Source of the DNA: Campylorhamphus procurvoides
Lineage: Eukaryota > Chordata > Aves > Passeriformes > Dendrocolaptidae
Length of the DNA stretch: 64,000 nucleotides
Reading direction: 5' to 3'
Assembly (NCBI GenBank): GCA_013396655.1
Contig: WBMV01001028.1
Location: forward strand, 76,042 to 140,041
Part shown: positions 27,901 to 39,631 of the stretch, piece after piece
Layout: each line of letters starts with the position of its first letter
Numbering within the stretch: the first letter of the stretch is position 1
Notes under the pieces: model-generated
The model's input: only the letters and a program-made list of their open reading frames with translations
The model's database searches: none
What the model was told of the DNA's origin: nothing
Translations under genes and position numbers: made by a program

Positions 27901-28735
27901 GGCATTAACTACTGTCCCTTCCTCTGCTTGCTCACTTGGGTTTGGTTTGTCTGTGAACACTGTTTCAGGTTGTTCTGGTGCTGCTGCCCCCTGACTTTAA
28001 AATATGTCTGTACATTCTCAGCCTTTGTTGAATGTGTCTATGGACTGGTCCACGTGATGTCTGCACAGGTATTGTTAAACCTGAAGTGGTGATACCCTTG
28101 TTTGAGTCACCCTGCCTCCTGAACATGCTGCTCAGGGTCTGCCAGGATCTCTGTGCTCACTCAAGGAAGCTGAGCTCGTGGAAACATGCCAGGGCCAGGT
28201 ATGTCAAGTGGAAGAAACTCTCATCCTCTGTGATCATGCAGGTTTCACTGTGTCTCTTCCAAAAGGAAACAGCATTTGTTTCTTGAGTAGCTCCAGGAGA
28301 CTAAATGTTGTGGTGAAATACTCTGGTGAGGACTGTGGCAAACAAACAAAACTGGAATTAAAGGGAGGTTTCAGTAACAATTACATCTCATTCTGGCTGC
28401 TGTCAGAGGTAGTTCAGTCAACTGCCTAAGGTGGTTCAGTAACGATTTTGGAATACTATTCTTAGGCTTTAAATGGTGTGGACTATTCCTCGTCCAATGA
28501 AAGGCCATGAGTCTGTGTGTTTATGTGTCACATGAGCATGTGAGAGAGGCAAATCCTGCAGGGATCGTGGGGTTCAGGCATCCTGCATCCTTATGCTTGC
28601 TTGAAAACCTTCTTGCCTATCACTGGAAGATAAATATCCCTCTTCTTGTCCAGGAATATCAGCTTCACCATCTGGATCTTGCAGCTCATGTCCAGGGAAG
28701 TACTCAAGACCTGGACATTCCGTAGACACAATACC

Positions 28736-28786
28736 TAATAAAACCTAATTATATTATATTATTATATAATAACCTAATTATGGGCT
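28736..28786 (+). repeat. AT-rich microrepeat around CCTAAT
   Basis: Three CCTAATWA words flank a core of alternating ATTATAT steps, giving an imperfect, partly palindromic AT-rich repeat. Confidence 0.6.
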
Positions 28787-28857
28787 ATGTCCTTCAATAA
28801 AGACTGTCTTCTTACCAGGGGAACCTGAAAACATTCTAGTCTGAAGCCAAAGTAAAA

Positions 28858-28882
28858 GAAAACAACAACAACAACAACAAAA
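28858..28882 (+). repeat. (AAC)n microsatellite
   Basis: A run of seven AAC-type units followed by AAAATAAGG. This is an ordinary trinucleotide microsatellite. Confidence 0.85.
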
Positions 28883-31800
28883 TAAGGCACCTGTTGTCCA
28901 TATTCAAGATAGAGAAACTGCAAATATTTGCAAAAGACTCAGGTGAAGAAAGGAAAGGACAAAGCAAAGCTTTTACTGTCAAATCTAGGAATAAAAGTAT
29001 GTGCCCTTATGCACCCAACTGTTTGCCAGGCATCTGCCTGCCAGGGTTTTACTTTTGTGCATACTATAGACCATAAGCAAATAAACCAAACCAACCAATC
29101 CAACAAACAACACCAAACCAAATCAAAACTACGTGGAGAATCTTGCTTCCATAATCTTTCTTTCCTTTGACAAAAGGCAATTCAAATCTCTTTTTCAATG
29201 TAAAAACCCATCATACATTACAGGTAGCAAGATTCAGTTCTCACCTGAATAAAAAAAGGAGGACTTTTTAGTGTGGGGAGAATTTGGCCATGACTATGGC
29301 CAAAAAAAGTGGTATTTTAGTTTCCTGGAATCATCACTTCTCGATGTGGTGTCACGCTCGGTGTTGGATCAGCCAAATAACAGCTCCTTATTTGCTGATG
29401 AATACAGTCACATTTTATGAGAAGCATTTGTTTGTTTCACTCCTGTATAGGAAATCAGGGGGAGTTAAACTTAATTTGTCAGTTAACACAAACATTAAAT
29501 TACTGATTCAGGCATTTAAAAGCAAAGGCGAAAATTTCAACACTCCTCCCCATTTCCCAGGCTCAATTTCAGCCCAGACACACTCAACCCCTATGCCTGG
29601 TCCCCACCCCCATGGTTTTCCCTTCATGTTTACACTCAGACTTTTAGTGGAAAGAAAGAAAGGTATAATTCTAAGGGTATTTCAGTGTATGGAGAAAAAT
29701 GGGTGAGAAAGAGCACAAGCCATTTTCTCTGACCTGCTGTTTATGGGAACAGATACTCCACAAATTCAGAGGTCTAAAACACACTCAGCAAACCCTGGCA
29801 TTAGCTGAGAACTATTGTATGTCCTTCTGTAAGGCCAGCACACAAAATTACCATTGTTAAGGTCAGAGCAGGGCAATTATTTAAGAATTAGGCAAATTTA
29901 GTGGATAAAATTGTTTTGAAAATAGTTAAAAAATAAATGAGCAGAGAGCACATCAAATGATGGAATTTGCAACCACATGTATCTAGTTTTGGCAAGCAAG
30001 AATGCAAGGTTGATGTTTTATTCTGAGATTTATATCTTAATTGTATTTGTGCTGGACAAACAATCAGATATTGCATTACAAGGAGAAAGAGATGAGAATG
30101 CTTTGGAAAAGGAGTAGCATAAGCCATCTTGCCATGATGAAACAGTGATCTGTAGTTGCTGGGCTCTCATATATGCTTGGCTTTCTGCCACATGGCCAAT
30201 CTGATTCTAGTTATGAACCCATTGGAGAGCAATAACCATCCTCACATAAAGAGTGGAAAAGGGAAAGTGCTTGCTTAGGTGAGCTGAGGGTTTTGTAGCA
30301 AATCTTTGCCTTGCCATGAAATAATAAGGAAAATGACAAAAATTTTATGACAGTATCTAAAAGAGCTGGGAAAAAAAAGGGATGAACAGTGGAGCTATTC
30401 TCTTCCTGTGGTCTGAAATCAGCACTACAGTTTACAAAGTTCAAGTTGAAATAATTGGCATTGTGGATAGTTTATTTATGTTTAATCTGTTTAATTTATT
30501 AACATCAATACCTTAAACTTTCAACAGTTATTCTAAACCCTTGTTTAGACTGAAGTTACTCTCTCTGTTGTAATAACATCTCTCTGTGTGAGCACTGCCT
30601 CTTTGGAAAGCCTTGTTTTTGTGCTATATATTACATAAAACGAAGCTGCATTTCACTGGGAGCCAAGCACAGGCAAGGGTGTGTCCACCTGGGTACATCT
30701 CATCACAGAACCACATGAAACAGGGGTGCTCCAACCTGTCTTGTGGAGTGTTTGATTTCCAAACACATCTTCTTCCACACTGCCTCGAAATTGTATGCTT
30801 GCACTGACAGTATAGTTCTAATATTATCTCATCCATAATCTAAACATAAAAACGTCTTGTATGTGCCGTCTTATGAATCTGTTTACAAGGAAACAACATT
30901 TTCCCTTAGAACTGAAATCACCACTAAATGCTTTAGAAATACTATTACTCATTTGATGCCTCTTCAGGGAACACATAAAATATCTCCATTACTAAATATA
31001 TTAGTTCCACTGTACTTATCTGAAAATTATTACTGTGTTTTGCAGTATTATAACAACAGAACATTGGCTTAGTGATCAATTTCCCATTTATTTGATGTTT
31101 ACGGTGTTTGAAATGGTTGTTTCACGTGACATGTGTTCTTGATTTTCTAAAGCTCTCTTCTTTGTTTCTTTCTACTTCAATCTTTTTATCTCTTTTGTTC
31201 CGTTCATTGCCATCAAAAGTGTTGTGCCTTTTGTCCTCTGAACTTGCTAAGACAGATGGGCTTCTGGTTTAGGCTGTTGCAGTATTATAATTTTTTTGTT
31301 TCACATTAAACACTTTCCTACACATGTTCCATACACAAGTGTAACTACTAGGCCTAAAACAAAACAAAAACTTTTATCACCAAAAGGCTGTAAAAAAAGT
31401 TAAAAATACCCCAAAACAACAACAGCAACAAAAAAAACCCTACAAAAAAACCCCAAACAAACCAGGAATATAGGCAGCCCCTGATTGATACTGTGCAAAT
31501 TTTTGCCTATATGTTAAAAAAAATATGTATATTATTTCACTGTCTTGCTAAAGGGTGGAAAAATTGTTCAAGCTTTTGGGTTTGCACCTTTTCATCTGCA
31601 GTGATACTTCAGCTAATAGTTTGGCATTAAACTCAGGTGGAAGTCTCACAGCATGGGGAGAATGAGTGATCAGTCAAAGGATCTCTTTTACACTTTCAGG
31701 AACTCGTGTCCCATCCGTTTCCAAAATGAAAAACAACAACAAACAGGTAGCTTGAAGCAAGGTGAATAAAAGAAAGGTGTTTTTGCCATTGTTCAGGGTT

Positions 31801-32108
31801 ATGCCGTCATGTGGTCACTGGGAGTGCTGAGAATCTGACTTGAGTGAGAAAAGAGCAAGCAGGAGCAGTGGAGGCTCAATGCTGTGAGCCACCAAAGAGC
31901 CTTCAAAACTGCCATCTCTGAGGAGTGGCCCTATCCTCAATGTGAGAGAGCAATTAGTTATTGATACAATAATAAGAAATATTTTGTAGTGAGAGTAAAT
32001 CTGTGTTGAGGCAGCCTCAGAGTTACCACTTGCCCAAGGTTTGGGGGCAATGTAATGAGGTACTGCCAATGGGTGGCCCTGAAAACTGGGCTGCTGGGAG
32101 ACCCCAGG

Positions 32109-32158
32109 GGGGTGAGATGGTGAGAATCCTGGAGGGGTGAGCTGGTGGGAAGCCTTGA
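32109..32158 (+). repeat. Tandem duplication, 2 x 25 bp
   Basis: Two adjacent 25-bp units both begin GGGGTGAG and share the frame GGTGRGAA with a few substitutions. They lie upstream of the MROH coding start. Confidence 0.75.
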
Positions 32159-32223
32159 GGATGCACTGGCTGACAGCACTGAGGGGACGGGGCAGATGGA
32201 GGCACCAGGGCACATGTGGTTTC

Positions 32224-32316
32224 AGGGCCCTTTGTGACACGCCATGACATGGGCATTGCTGATGGCATGCAACATGGCAAAATGTCACAGGGCCCTTTGT
32301 GACCCGCCATGGTATG
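32224..32316 (+). repeat. Direct repeat of a GGGCCCTTTGTGAC box
   Basis: A 28-bp unit at 32224-32251 recurs at 32289-32316 with three or four differences. Both contain AGGGCCCTTTGTGAC followed by a CGCCATG word. The spacing of 65 bp and the position upstream of the MROH start suggest either a local duplication or paired protein-binding sites. Confidence 0.75.
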
Positions 32317-32519
32317 TGTGCTGGCAGCATCACCCCACGGTGTCCGAAGGGCATGATGGAACATTGTGGGACGTGATGGGACAGCATGGGCCATGATGAG
32401 ACAGAGTGTGCTGCTGTGAGGATCCCTCACACAGCCGTCTCATTCTTTGCTGACCCTGTGTTTTCCCTAGTTAGCTCCCATCCCTGCGTCTTCAGGAACC
32501 CTAGAGATAGGAGAGTGAG

Positions 32520-35500
32520 ATGGCAGCAAGACCCCAGAGTACCCCCAGGCAGGCCTCGGCACAGAAGGAGGAGGAAGACCCTGGTGTTGCTCCTTCTCTC
32601 CCATCTGCGTGTCAGAGTTCCTTGAATCCAGACAGCGGAATGTCAGCGGGACCCTCCCAAGAGCCCTTGCTGGCCACTGTGAAGAAGGAGGAGGAAGGTT
32701 CCCAGGCTGCCCGACAGTGGCCACCTCAAAAGATGGAGGAGTTCCAGCCACTGCGGGCTGGTGAGTAGCAGAGCTAAGACACAGGGCTAGGGGCTGCCAC
32801 CAGCTGGGCCCCATCTCATCCCCTGTGGACATCCCCAGAGAAAGGGGAAAGAGGGGATAGGTCCGACCATCTGGCAGTTGTGCTCCATTTATTTGGCATC
32901 CTGGGACTGGTCCCGCCTGGGAAGCACAAGTCTGGGGAGGCTTTGCTGTGTTCTTCAGCATCTCCCACAACCCCTCATCTCTGCTTGGTCTTTGTCAGAT
33001 CCAGTTGCAGTCCCGACAGAAGAGCAGGAGGTCATGCGTAAGCTTTGCAGCACTAGAATACAGGTACTGGTGCCACCTCTGCCTGGGCTGGGCGTGCCCT
33101 TACTGCTTAGCTGACCCCCTCCATTGAAGTGTTTGATGGGAGAACCCTCTTTTGTTGGCCCTTCCTTCTGCAGACCTTTTGGCAATTTGTCAAGGCCACT
33201 GAACGTGAAGAGATTGCCATCATGACCCTCGAGGGCATGAAAACCTCTGACTGCTATAACTCAGAGGCTTGTGCTGCCATGCTGAATTTGCTTGTGCAGA
33301 GTGAGAACTCCAATTTGAAGCAAGTAAGTAGACTGCTGCCAGGACTCGAGCCCCCTGGGCATTGTGTGCCCCTCAAGTTGGGTCATCTGGACACCCAAAA
33401 GCCTTTTAGCCCATTGCAGTGGAGTGGGAATGAAAGCAATTATCTGCAAATACTGGGGATGTGGCTCACTCTGGCAGCATTCCAACTCTACCCATGTCTC
33501 CTCCAGGTGCCAGCCATTGTGACATATATCCACTGGTGGCTCAAGACCAACACAGAGGTGTCTGCTGAGCACAGGCTTGACAAGAGCCTTCTGGATCTGG
33601 CCCAAGCACACCCCAGTGATGTGGTAGTGACTCTCCTGTGTTGTGCTCCAACATGTGACAGGTATGGGACCAACCTTCATTGGGGACTCAGGGCTCACCA
33701 GCCTTTACAGCCCGTCACCCTGTAGAGGCTGTCCCATGTAGGCTGACGGACTGATGGAGAGTTCCAGGACCCTCACAGCTGCTCCATTTCCCAGCTCTGG
33801 CATGTCAGCCCCAGAGCCTGCTGCCAGGCTCCCTCCCTGCCCCTCCAGGCACTGTCACTTGGTACCCTACTGCCTGCAGGGACAGACTTGCTGAGTGCTG
33901 CTGGTGAGGGACTGTGGGCAGAGGCAGGGCTGGCAGCCAGCCTGAGCCCCTGTGGCTGCCCAGACCATGGTGCTGTGGCTGAGACCCTGCTGACAGAGAG
34001 CTCTGGGTCTGCAGAGCTGCTGTGTCCATGTGGAAGGTGATGGTCTCCTCGAGCAGGACTGAAGAGATGGTGCTGTCAGAACTGTCCAGTGTTCTGGAGG
34101 ACTGGCCACTGCACTGCACACGCACCTCCGATGGGAAGAGCAAGGAAGTCCTTGCCCTGGCTGTGAGTTTCTGACCAGGCATTTTTTTGCCCATCTGTGG
34201 AGGTTTGGGTTGGCTCCCTGCCAAACCCAGCTGTTGACCACACAGAATTCCCCCTGCTTCTGAAAGAGAAAAAAAGTACCAAAAGAAAATTGTAATAAAA
34301 GTATATATATACATTCACATCTATTACAGTTATATACAATTAAACGCTATGTATATAGAGAAAAAGAATCCCAAACAATCTCAAAAGGGAAAAGGAGTAA
34401 AAGGGAAAGGGAAGAGGGACAAAACTAGGTAAAACCAAAACAAAACAGATACACACACTCTAAAAATCAGGGACATAGCTCAATAAAGTAACTAACAAAA
34501 TAAATTCTCACCACACGTCCCTCAAGGAAACAGCAGAAATCTCCAACCTCTGTGCGACTGGGACAACAGCTCTCAGATCGTCCTCAACTTAAGAGAGAGG
34601 TCAACACAGAGACCTGCTGTCCTCCAAGCATAGGAAAGGAAGAGANNNNNNNNNNNNNNNNNNNNNNNNNNNNNNNNNNNNNNNNNNNNNNNNNNNNNNN
34701 NNNNNNNNNNNNNNNNNNNNNNNNNNNNNNNNNNNNNNNNNNNNNNNNNNNNNNNNNNNNNNNNNNNNNNNNNNNNNNNNNNNNNNNNNNNNNNNNNNNN
34801 NNNNNNNNNNNNNNNNNNNNNNNNNNNNNNNNNNNNNNNNNNNNNNNNNNNNNNNNNNNNNNNNNNNNNNNNNNNNNNNNNNNNNNNNNNNNNNNNNNNN
34901 NNNNNNNNNNNNNNNNNNNNNNNNNNNNNNNNNNNNNNNNNNNNNNNNNNNNNNNNNNNNNNNNNNNNNNNNNNNNNNNNNNNNNNNNNNNNNNNNNNNN
35001 NNNNNNNNNNNNNNNNNNNNNNNNNNNNNNNNNNNNNNNNNNNNNNNNNNNNNNNNNNNNNNNNNNNNNNNNNNNNNNNNNNNNNNNNNNNNNNNNNNNN
35101 NNNNNNNNNNNNNNNNNNNNNNNNNNNNNNNNNNNNNNNNNNNNNNNNNNNNNNNNNNNNNNNNNNNNNNNNNNNNNNNNNNNNNNNNNNNNNNNNNNNN
35201 NNNNNNNNNNNNNNNNNNNNNNNNNNNNNNNNNNNNNNNNNNNNNNNNNNNNNNNNNNNNNNNNNNNNNNNNNNNNNNNNNNNNNNNNNNNNNNNNNNNN
35301 NNNNNNNNNNNNNNNNNNNNNNNNNNNNNNNNNNNNNNNNNNNNNNNNNNNNNNNNNNNNNNNNNNNNNNNNNNNNNNNNNNNNNNNNNNNNNNNNNNNN
35401 NNNNNNNNNNNNNNNNNNNNNNNNNNNNNNNNNNNNNNNNNNNNNNNNNNNNNNNNNNNNNNNNNNNNNNNNNNNNNNNNNNNNNNNNNNNNNNNNNNNN

Positions 35501-38500
35501 NNNNNNNNNNNNNNNNNNNNNNNNNNNNNNNNNNNNNNNNNNNNNNNNNNNNNNNNNNNNNNNNNNNNNNNNNNNNNNNNNNNNNNNNNNNNNNNNNNNN
35601 NNTTATATACACCCAGTTACATAAAGGAATGGCATGGAATACTTTCTTAGTTATAACCCTGTTACCAGGGGAGGCCTAAACCCAAACCAAGAAAACTAAA
35701 CCACCACACCATCTCCACCCCTCTCTGTCGGTTCTCCATCCTCCACCACCTCTGCATCTCCCTGCCTCTGGCACTGGGCTGGAAGCCTGGGTTAGGGACA
35801 GGTTCAGGGACAGCCAGGCTGGGTGCTCCCCCAGCACCTCTCCTGGCCCAGAGCAATGACTGAACATGGTCTCTGGGTGTTTTGGCTTTTTGCAGGCAAC
35901 CAGGGCACTGTGGGAGATCATCCGGGTACCCTTGTCCCCCCAGGCAGTGGTGGTGGTCCCCTGCCTCTTTGTGGCTCTTCTTGTCCAAGTCTTCTGCAGC
36001 ACAGAGCAAATGCCAAGTAATGTGAATTTATTCTGGAGGAGATGCCGGCAGAGATACCACCATCCCATTAACCCCACCAGGTGCTCTATCCCAGTCCCTC
36101 CATCCCTCCCATGGCCCTGGGCTGGGTCCAGGGCTCGCTGTGTTACCTGGGTTTTGCTCTGCACACAGGTTTGCAGTGCTGACAGTGAAAGCACTGCTCT
36201 GCCGCCTGCAGCACGAGGAGGTGGTGCTGGCAGTCGAACGTAAGAAGGGCTGGGACACCCTGCTCAGCCGTGACACCCACTGCTATGCAGTGGGTCTGCT
36301 GGCCAGGTGAGACCCTCCTCCTCCTCACTGCCCCCATCATTTCCCTGCAGACAGGCAGTCCCACACAGTCCCTGTGGTCATGGGTGAGAGGGGCTTCTCA
36401 CCAAGGGATGGCCCAGCAAACAGAAAGACTGGGAGAGGCAGGTGCACAGGAGCAGCCACCTCTCAAAGCATCAGCATGCCCTGACTGATGGTGCAGAACA
36501 GGGGGTCTGTGTAGGCAGTCCCACCAAGCAAGTCCCACCTGCTGGAGCAGGGCAGGTTGCACTGAGGGCCAGCAACAGAGCCTGGGGGACTTCCCTCAGT
36601 GTTGTTCCAGTGTCCTTCCCAAAAGCAGACTGCTGGCATGTGGCACTGCCTTTCTTTTAAAAGTGGTGATCAGGAAAGACTGAGCCTCTGTGAGTCAGTC
36701 TTGGGAGAGATTTGCCCACCCTGCTCAGGATTCATGATGTCTTCTGTCTCCTGCCAGGGAGATGTGTCATGTCTCCAGGCCCATGCGTGAAGGGATCACA
36801 CGCTACCTGGTCACAATGCTCATTCGGGAGGAGTCACACTGGAAGGTCCCTGCCATGGCATTCCTTGTTGAGGTGAGCCTGGTGGCAACTGCTGTCTCAC
36901 TGAGCTGCCTCCTGCCACTCTGACTTCTCATAGCCAGCCTAGTTGGTGGAGCTGGGGCAGGGAGGGGACTTTGCTGTGTGCCCTTGGCCCCGTCTGCTGG
37001 TTTGGCACTTGTCTCCCACCACCCTGGTACAAGCCCTCATTTCAGGAATTGTTCCTCAAGGTTGAGGCATCTGAGGCTGCAGGGGAGCACAGCAGCATGG
37101 ACAAGAGATCTGCACAGGGCAGGGAGCCCAGGGGAGCTCTGCACAGCCACTGCTGCCTTTGGCTGGGCTGGGATGCTCCCATGCCCCATGCCCAGTGCGT
37201 TGCTGGGGTCCTGCTAACTGGGCACCCTGTCATTGTGTGATGCAACCTGTGTCTTTCAGTTTGTGAACTGCCTTGAAACAGAGAAGTTGGTTGACACCAT
37301 CCTGCAGCTCTTGTCAACTCATCTGCAGAGTGACTGCAAAGAAATGCGTCGTCTGGTGCTCAGAGGCCTCCTCACACTCTGCAAGAATCCCTTGAAGGTG
37401 AGAAGGGGCCGCTGGCTGAAGCTGTGCTGGCAGTGTGGGGCTGGGTAAGGAGTGCTGGCTAATGCAGTACCTTGGGCTTGGCTGGGCTTTGGGAGCTGTG
37501 GCTGCTGCTCCTAACACTCCATTGAACTGCCTGATTCCTTTGGGGCGTGCCTTTGGCTTCTGGGCCCTGAGGTTGCAGTGTGGGGCTGCACCACTGGAGC
37601 AATTTTGGCAGAGCAGCCTTCCATGGCTTCACAGCACAGCATTGTGTTCCGCACAGGCCAAAAGGATGCACAACCTTACTGAAAGCCTCATGGAGCTATT
37701 GAAGGATGCAGATGGGGAGCTGGTTGGGTTAACCCTCTCTGTGCTCAGCAAGGTGCTCCTGGAAAAAGACATTCCAATTGCCATCACCATTGCTCTGCAT
37801 CTGGCTGAGGCACTGCTGCCACTATTTGACAAGGTAAGACTCTGTGCCCCCTACCATGGGAGCTGTGTGATGCTGTGGATTTTCAGGCCCATGTCCAGGT
37901 GGACCTGGAACAGCTAGTGCTGAGGTCTAGCCCTCTTCCTTTCCATAAGGACACCACCCAAGTGCGACTGCTTTCCATTCACCTCTTTGGAGATGTGATA
38001 GTCTATGTAGAGAAAGAGGAAAAAAAGCACCTGAAGACATATGTACATCAAAGTCTACTACCACTGTTCTACCACTTGCATGATGAGAGCCACTGTGTGG
38101 CAGAGGTGAGTATTTTGAGCTGCTGGTGTCCCCACAGGAGGTGGCCCAGCTGTCTCTGGCTCTGGGTACTAGTGGACTGCAGTTCTTCAGCTTCCTCCTG
38201 GCTTCATATGCTGGGCTGCAGTACCATCTCCCAGTCTGCTGCTCTGCAGGCATCTCTGAAAACCCTGCTTCAAGCAACCAGGTTCCTGAAGAAGAGGAAG
38301 TTCACACGACTTCTGGAGAGGGACGAGGCATGGAGAGTCAGCAAGTGCCTGGTAAGGATGGCTCCTAAGCTCCAGACCCAGCCTGAACAAGCCCTTTTCT
38401 GCCAACACCCAAACTGTGGGGCTGGCAGCTGTGCTCCTTCCCACTGCTGTACTCACTGCTACCACCCTGCACCCCACACGCTGCTCCTTTTCCTTGGGTG

Positions 38501-39631
38501 TATGGTCCTGCAGATTCTTCTCCAGGTTCCTCTCACCCTGGCCAGGGTGCCAATGGAGTCCTGGCCCAGCTGTGCTCTGGCTGCAGAGTGGCATCAAGGC
38601 TGACTGTGGAGTACTCAGCCCTCTGCTCCCTTCAAACGCCAGCACCAGCCAGCTGCTACCTGGGTGTCATTGGTGTCTGAGCCAGAGAGGCCAGTCCTTG
38701 GCCCATGGACCAGCTGGTCAAGGAGGAGAGGCTTTGCCAACCCTTCCCTCCTTCCCCTTGTGCTGTCTCCAGCTGTCAGAGAAGAGAAGCACCACAGAAG
38801 AGTATCGGTGCCAGTCCCTGACATACTTGGAGGACCCACAGGAGTGTATGCGAGAGACTGCCATCAAGTTCATTGGTGAGCCACAACCCTTTCCCAGCCC
38901 CAGGTGCTGCACTGGCAGCAGGATTCAGCACAGGGGCTCTGGACCCCAAACTCCAAGGGCAGGGTTATGGTCCCTGCCACGGTCTCTCACTCCTGGGTAT
39001 CATGATGTGGGCAAGCTGCAGGCTTAACCCTGCCAGGGGAGGAGAGTGTGTGGCTGGGTTGGCATCACTGATGTCAGGGAGCTTGGCCACTGGGGCCATG
39101 ATAGGGTGTGTTCTCAGGGCTCGCTGGGCAGCATGTGAGAGGACAGCAGGAAGAGTTCCAGAACATCTGTGATGGTAAGTGAGGGCACTGGGGCTGTCAA
39201 CCAGGGCTGAGCAGGGAGGGGTAAAGAGCCTGGGCAGAGAGTTGCAATCCCTGCCCCAGCTGTGAAGAGCTCTGCTCCCTCTTTGTGTAAGGGATGGAGC
39301 AGGCAGAGCAGAGATTTCAGGGGCATGTGGTGCATTTATGGTGAGCACCTTCTAGCTGATTCCATTGGTCCCTGCTCCCTCCTGGCCACGGGAAAACCTG
39401 GGAGGGATGGCCCTACCAGAAGAGCTCCAGGGGAACTCACAGATCTGGAGTCTGATCTTATTTCCATTCTTCTGTGTTCCAGCCCTCCTAGGAATGACAA
39501 ACGACATCAGTCCCTCCATTGCAATGCTGGCTGATGAAACGCTGCACGTCCTAAGAACTGCACCAAGAAATCAGCTGTCCTTCAGATTCCAGCTTCTACA
39601 AGACAACCTCCACAGGATATGGAGGAGATAG
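32520..39631 (+). CDS. MROH7-like: Maestro heat-like repeat (MROH) family protein, 15 coding exons
   Basis: Recognised from its helical-repeat sequence as the bird-expanded MROH family; the paralogue number is uncertain. Coding exons: 32520-32760, 32999-33063, 33174-33323, 33507-33661, 34015-34162, 35896-36080, 36169-36306, 36758-36872, 37260-37397, 37657-37833, 37950-38105, 38250-38351, 38773-38875, 39118-39174, 39483-39631. All introns are GT-AG, all phases agree, and the total is 2,079 bp (692 aa plus TAG) without an internal stop. Residues 1-102 are a charged, probably disordered leader with two KEEE clusters. Residues 103-692 form ARM/HEAT-like helical pairs; signature stretches are TLLDLAQAHPSDVV-type (exon 4), LLSTHLQSDCKEMRRLVLRG (exon 9), LTESLMELLKDADGELV (exon 10) and DPQECMRETAIKFIG (exon 13). 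MROH proteins are thought to be protein-binding scaffolds, and their biochemical role is largely unknown. The assembly gap lies inside intron 5 and, judging by phase and family order, hides no coding exon. The start ATG is chosen as the first in the leader frame. No AATAAA was seen until 41277. Confidence 0.88.
34191..35713. mobile_element. LTR-type insertion in MROH intron 5 with 5-bp target-site duplication
   Basis: The insert runs from TGTGGAGGTTTGGG at 34196 to CTAAACCACCACA ending at 35708, giving TG...CA ends and imperfectly inverted termini of about 13 bp. CCATC flanks it directly on both sides (34191-34195 and 35709-35713). A TATA-rich stretch near 34300 and an AATAAA near 34481 are consistent with an LTR read on the plus strand. 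No coding sequence is visible, but 957 bp in the middle are unresolved. A 5-bp duplication fits ERVL-like or other LTR elements. The class is inferred, not proved. Confidence 0.65.
34646..35602. other. Assembly gap, 957 N
   Basis: A continuous run of N. It lies within the LTR-type insertion in MROH intron 5, so it was probably unresolved because the element is repetitive. Open frames that cross it are artefacts. Confidence 0.99.
37887..37949 (+). other. Possible alternative 5' extension of MROH exon 11
   Basis: An upstream acceptor (GATTTTCAG ending at 37886) would add 63 bp, or 21 in-frame codons with no stop, ahead of the downstream acceptor (TTCCATAAG ending at 37949) that I used for exon 11. 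Residues 505 onward match the family pattern without the extension. The longer form is therefore more likely a minor isoform or fortuitous. Confidence 0.35.

Larger units (their letters stand above)
18925..31800. other. Non-coding stretch with scattered simple repeats
   Basis: No supported gene. Frames are short, and none has a domain or a chain of plausible exons. Minor features are AACAGCTTAAAAAA repeats near 20685-20720, an AAC microsatellite at 28860, an AT-rich repeat near 28735-28790, and A/C-rich runs near 29085-29130 and 31380-31460. The block 26340-26660 is rich in homeobox-like TAATTA/ATTAA sites and has an ATGCAAAT octamer, so it could be a conserved non-coding element. About 29470-29720 weakly resembles an avian LTR, but I could not fix termini. 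Confidence 0.5.
32041..32519 (+). promoter_or_regulatory. Putative MROH 5' flank with short repeats
   Basis: The sequence immediately upstream of the first MROH coding exon is GC-richer than the surrounding desert. It contains a 2 x 25-bp tandem repeat (32109-32133 and 32134-32158). It also has two copies of an AGGGCCCTTTGTGAC-type box 65 bp apart (32224-32251 and 32289-32316). The second copy sits in the near-palindrome GTCACAGGGCCCTTTGTGAC at 32284-32303. I see no convincing TATA box. An untranslated exon or acceptor is possible at the TTTTCCCTAG ending near 32470. A promoter role is inferred from position only. Confidence 0.4.

Noticed and set aside
28858..28882. CRISPR-like or satellite array
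   Set aside because: Only a short AAC microsatellite. No repeat-spacer structure exists anywhere in the window.
31815..32430. Minus-strand ORFs of 135-190 codons at 31.8-32.4 kb
   Set aside because: Pro/His/Ser-rich readings of the repeat-bearing MROH 5' flank. No domain is present.
33805..34314. 169-codon minus-strand ORF opposite MROH exon 5
   Set aside because: Antisense to a confirmed coding exon and continuing into the LTR-type insertion.
34552..35679. Long open frames on both strands across the N run
   Set aside because: They are open only because unresolved bases contain no stops.
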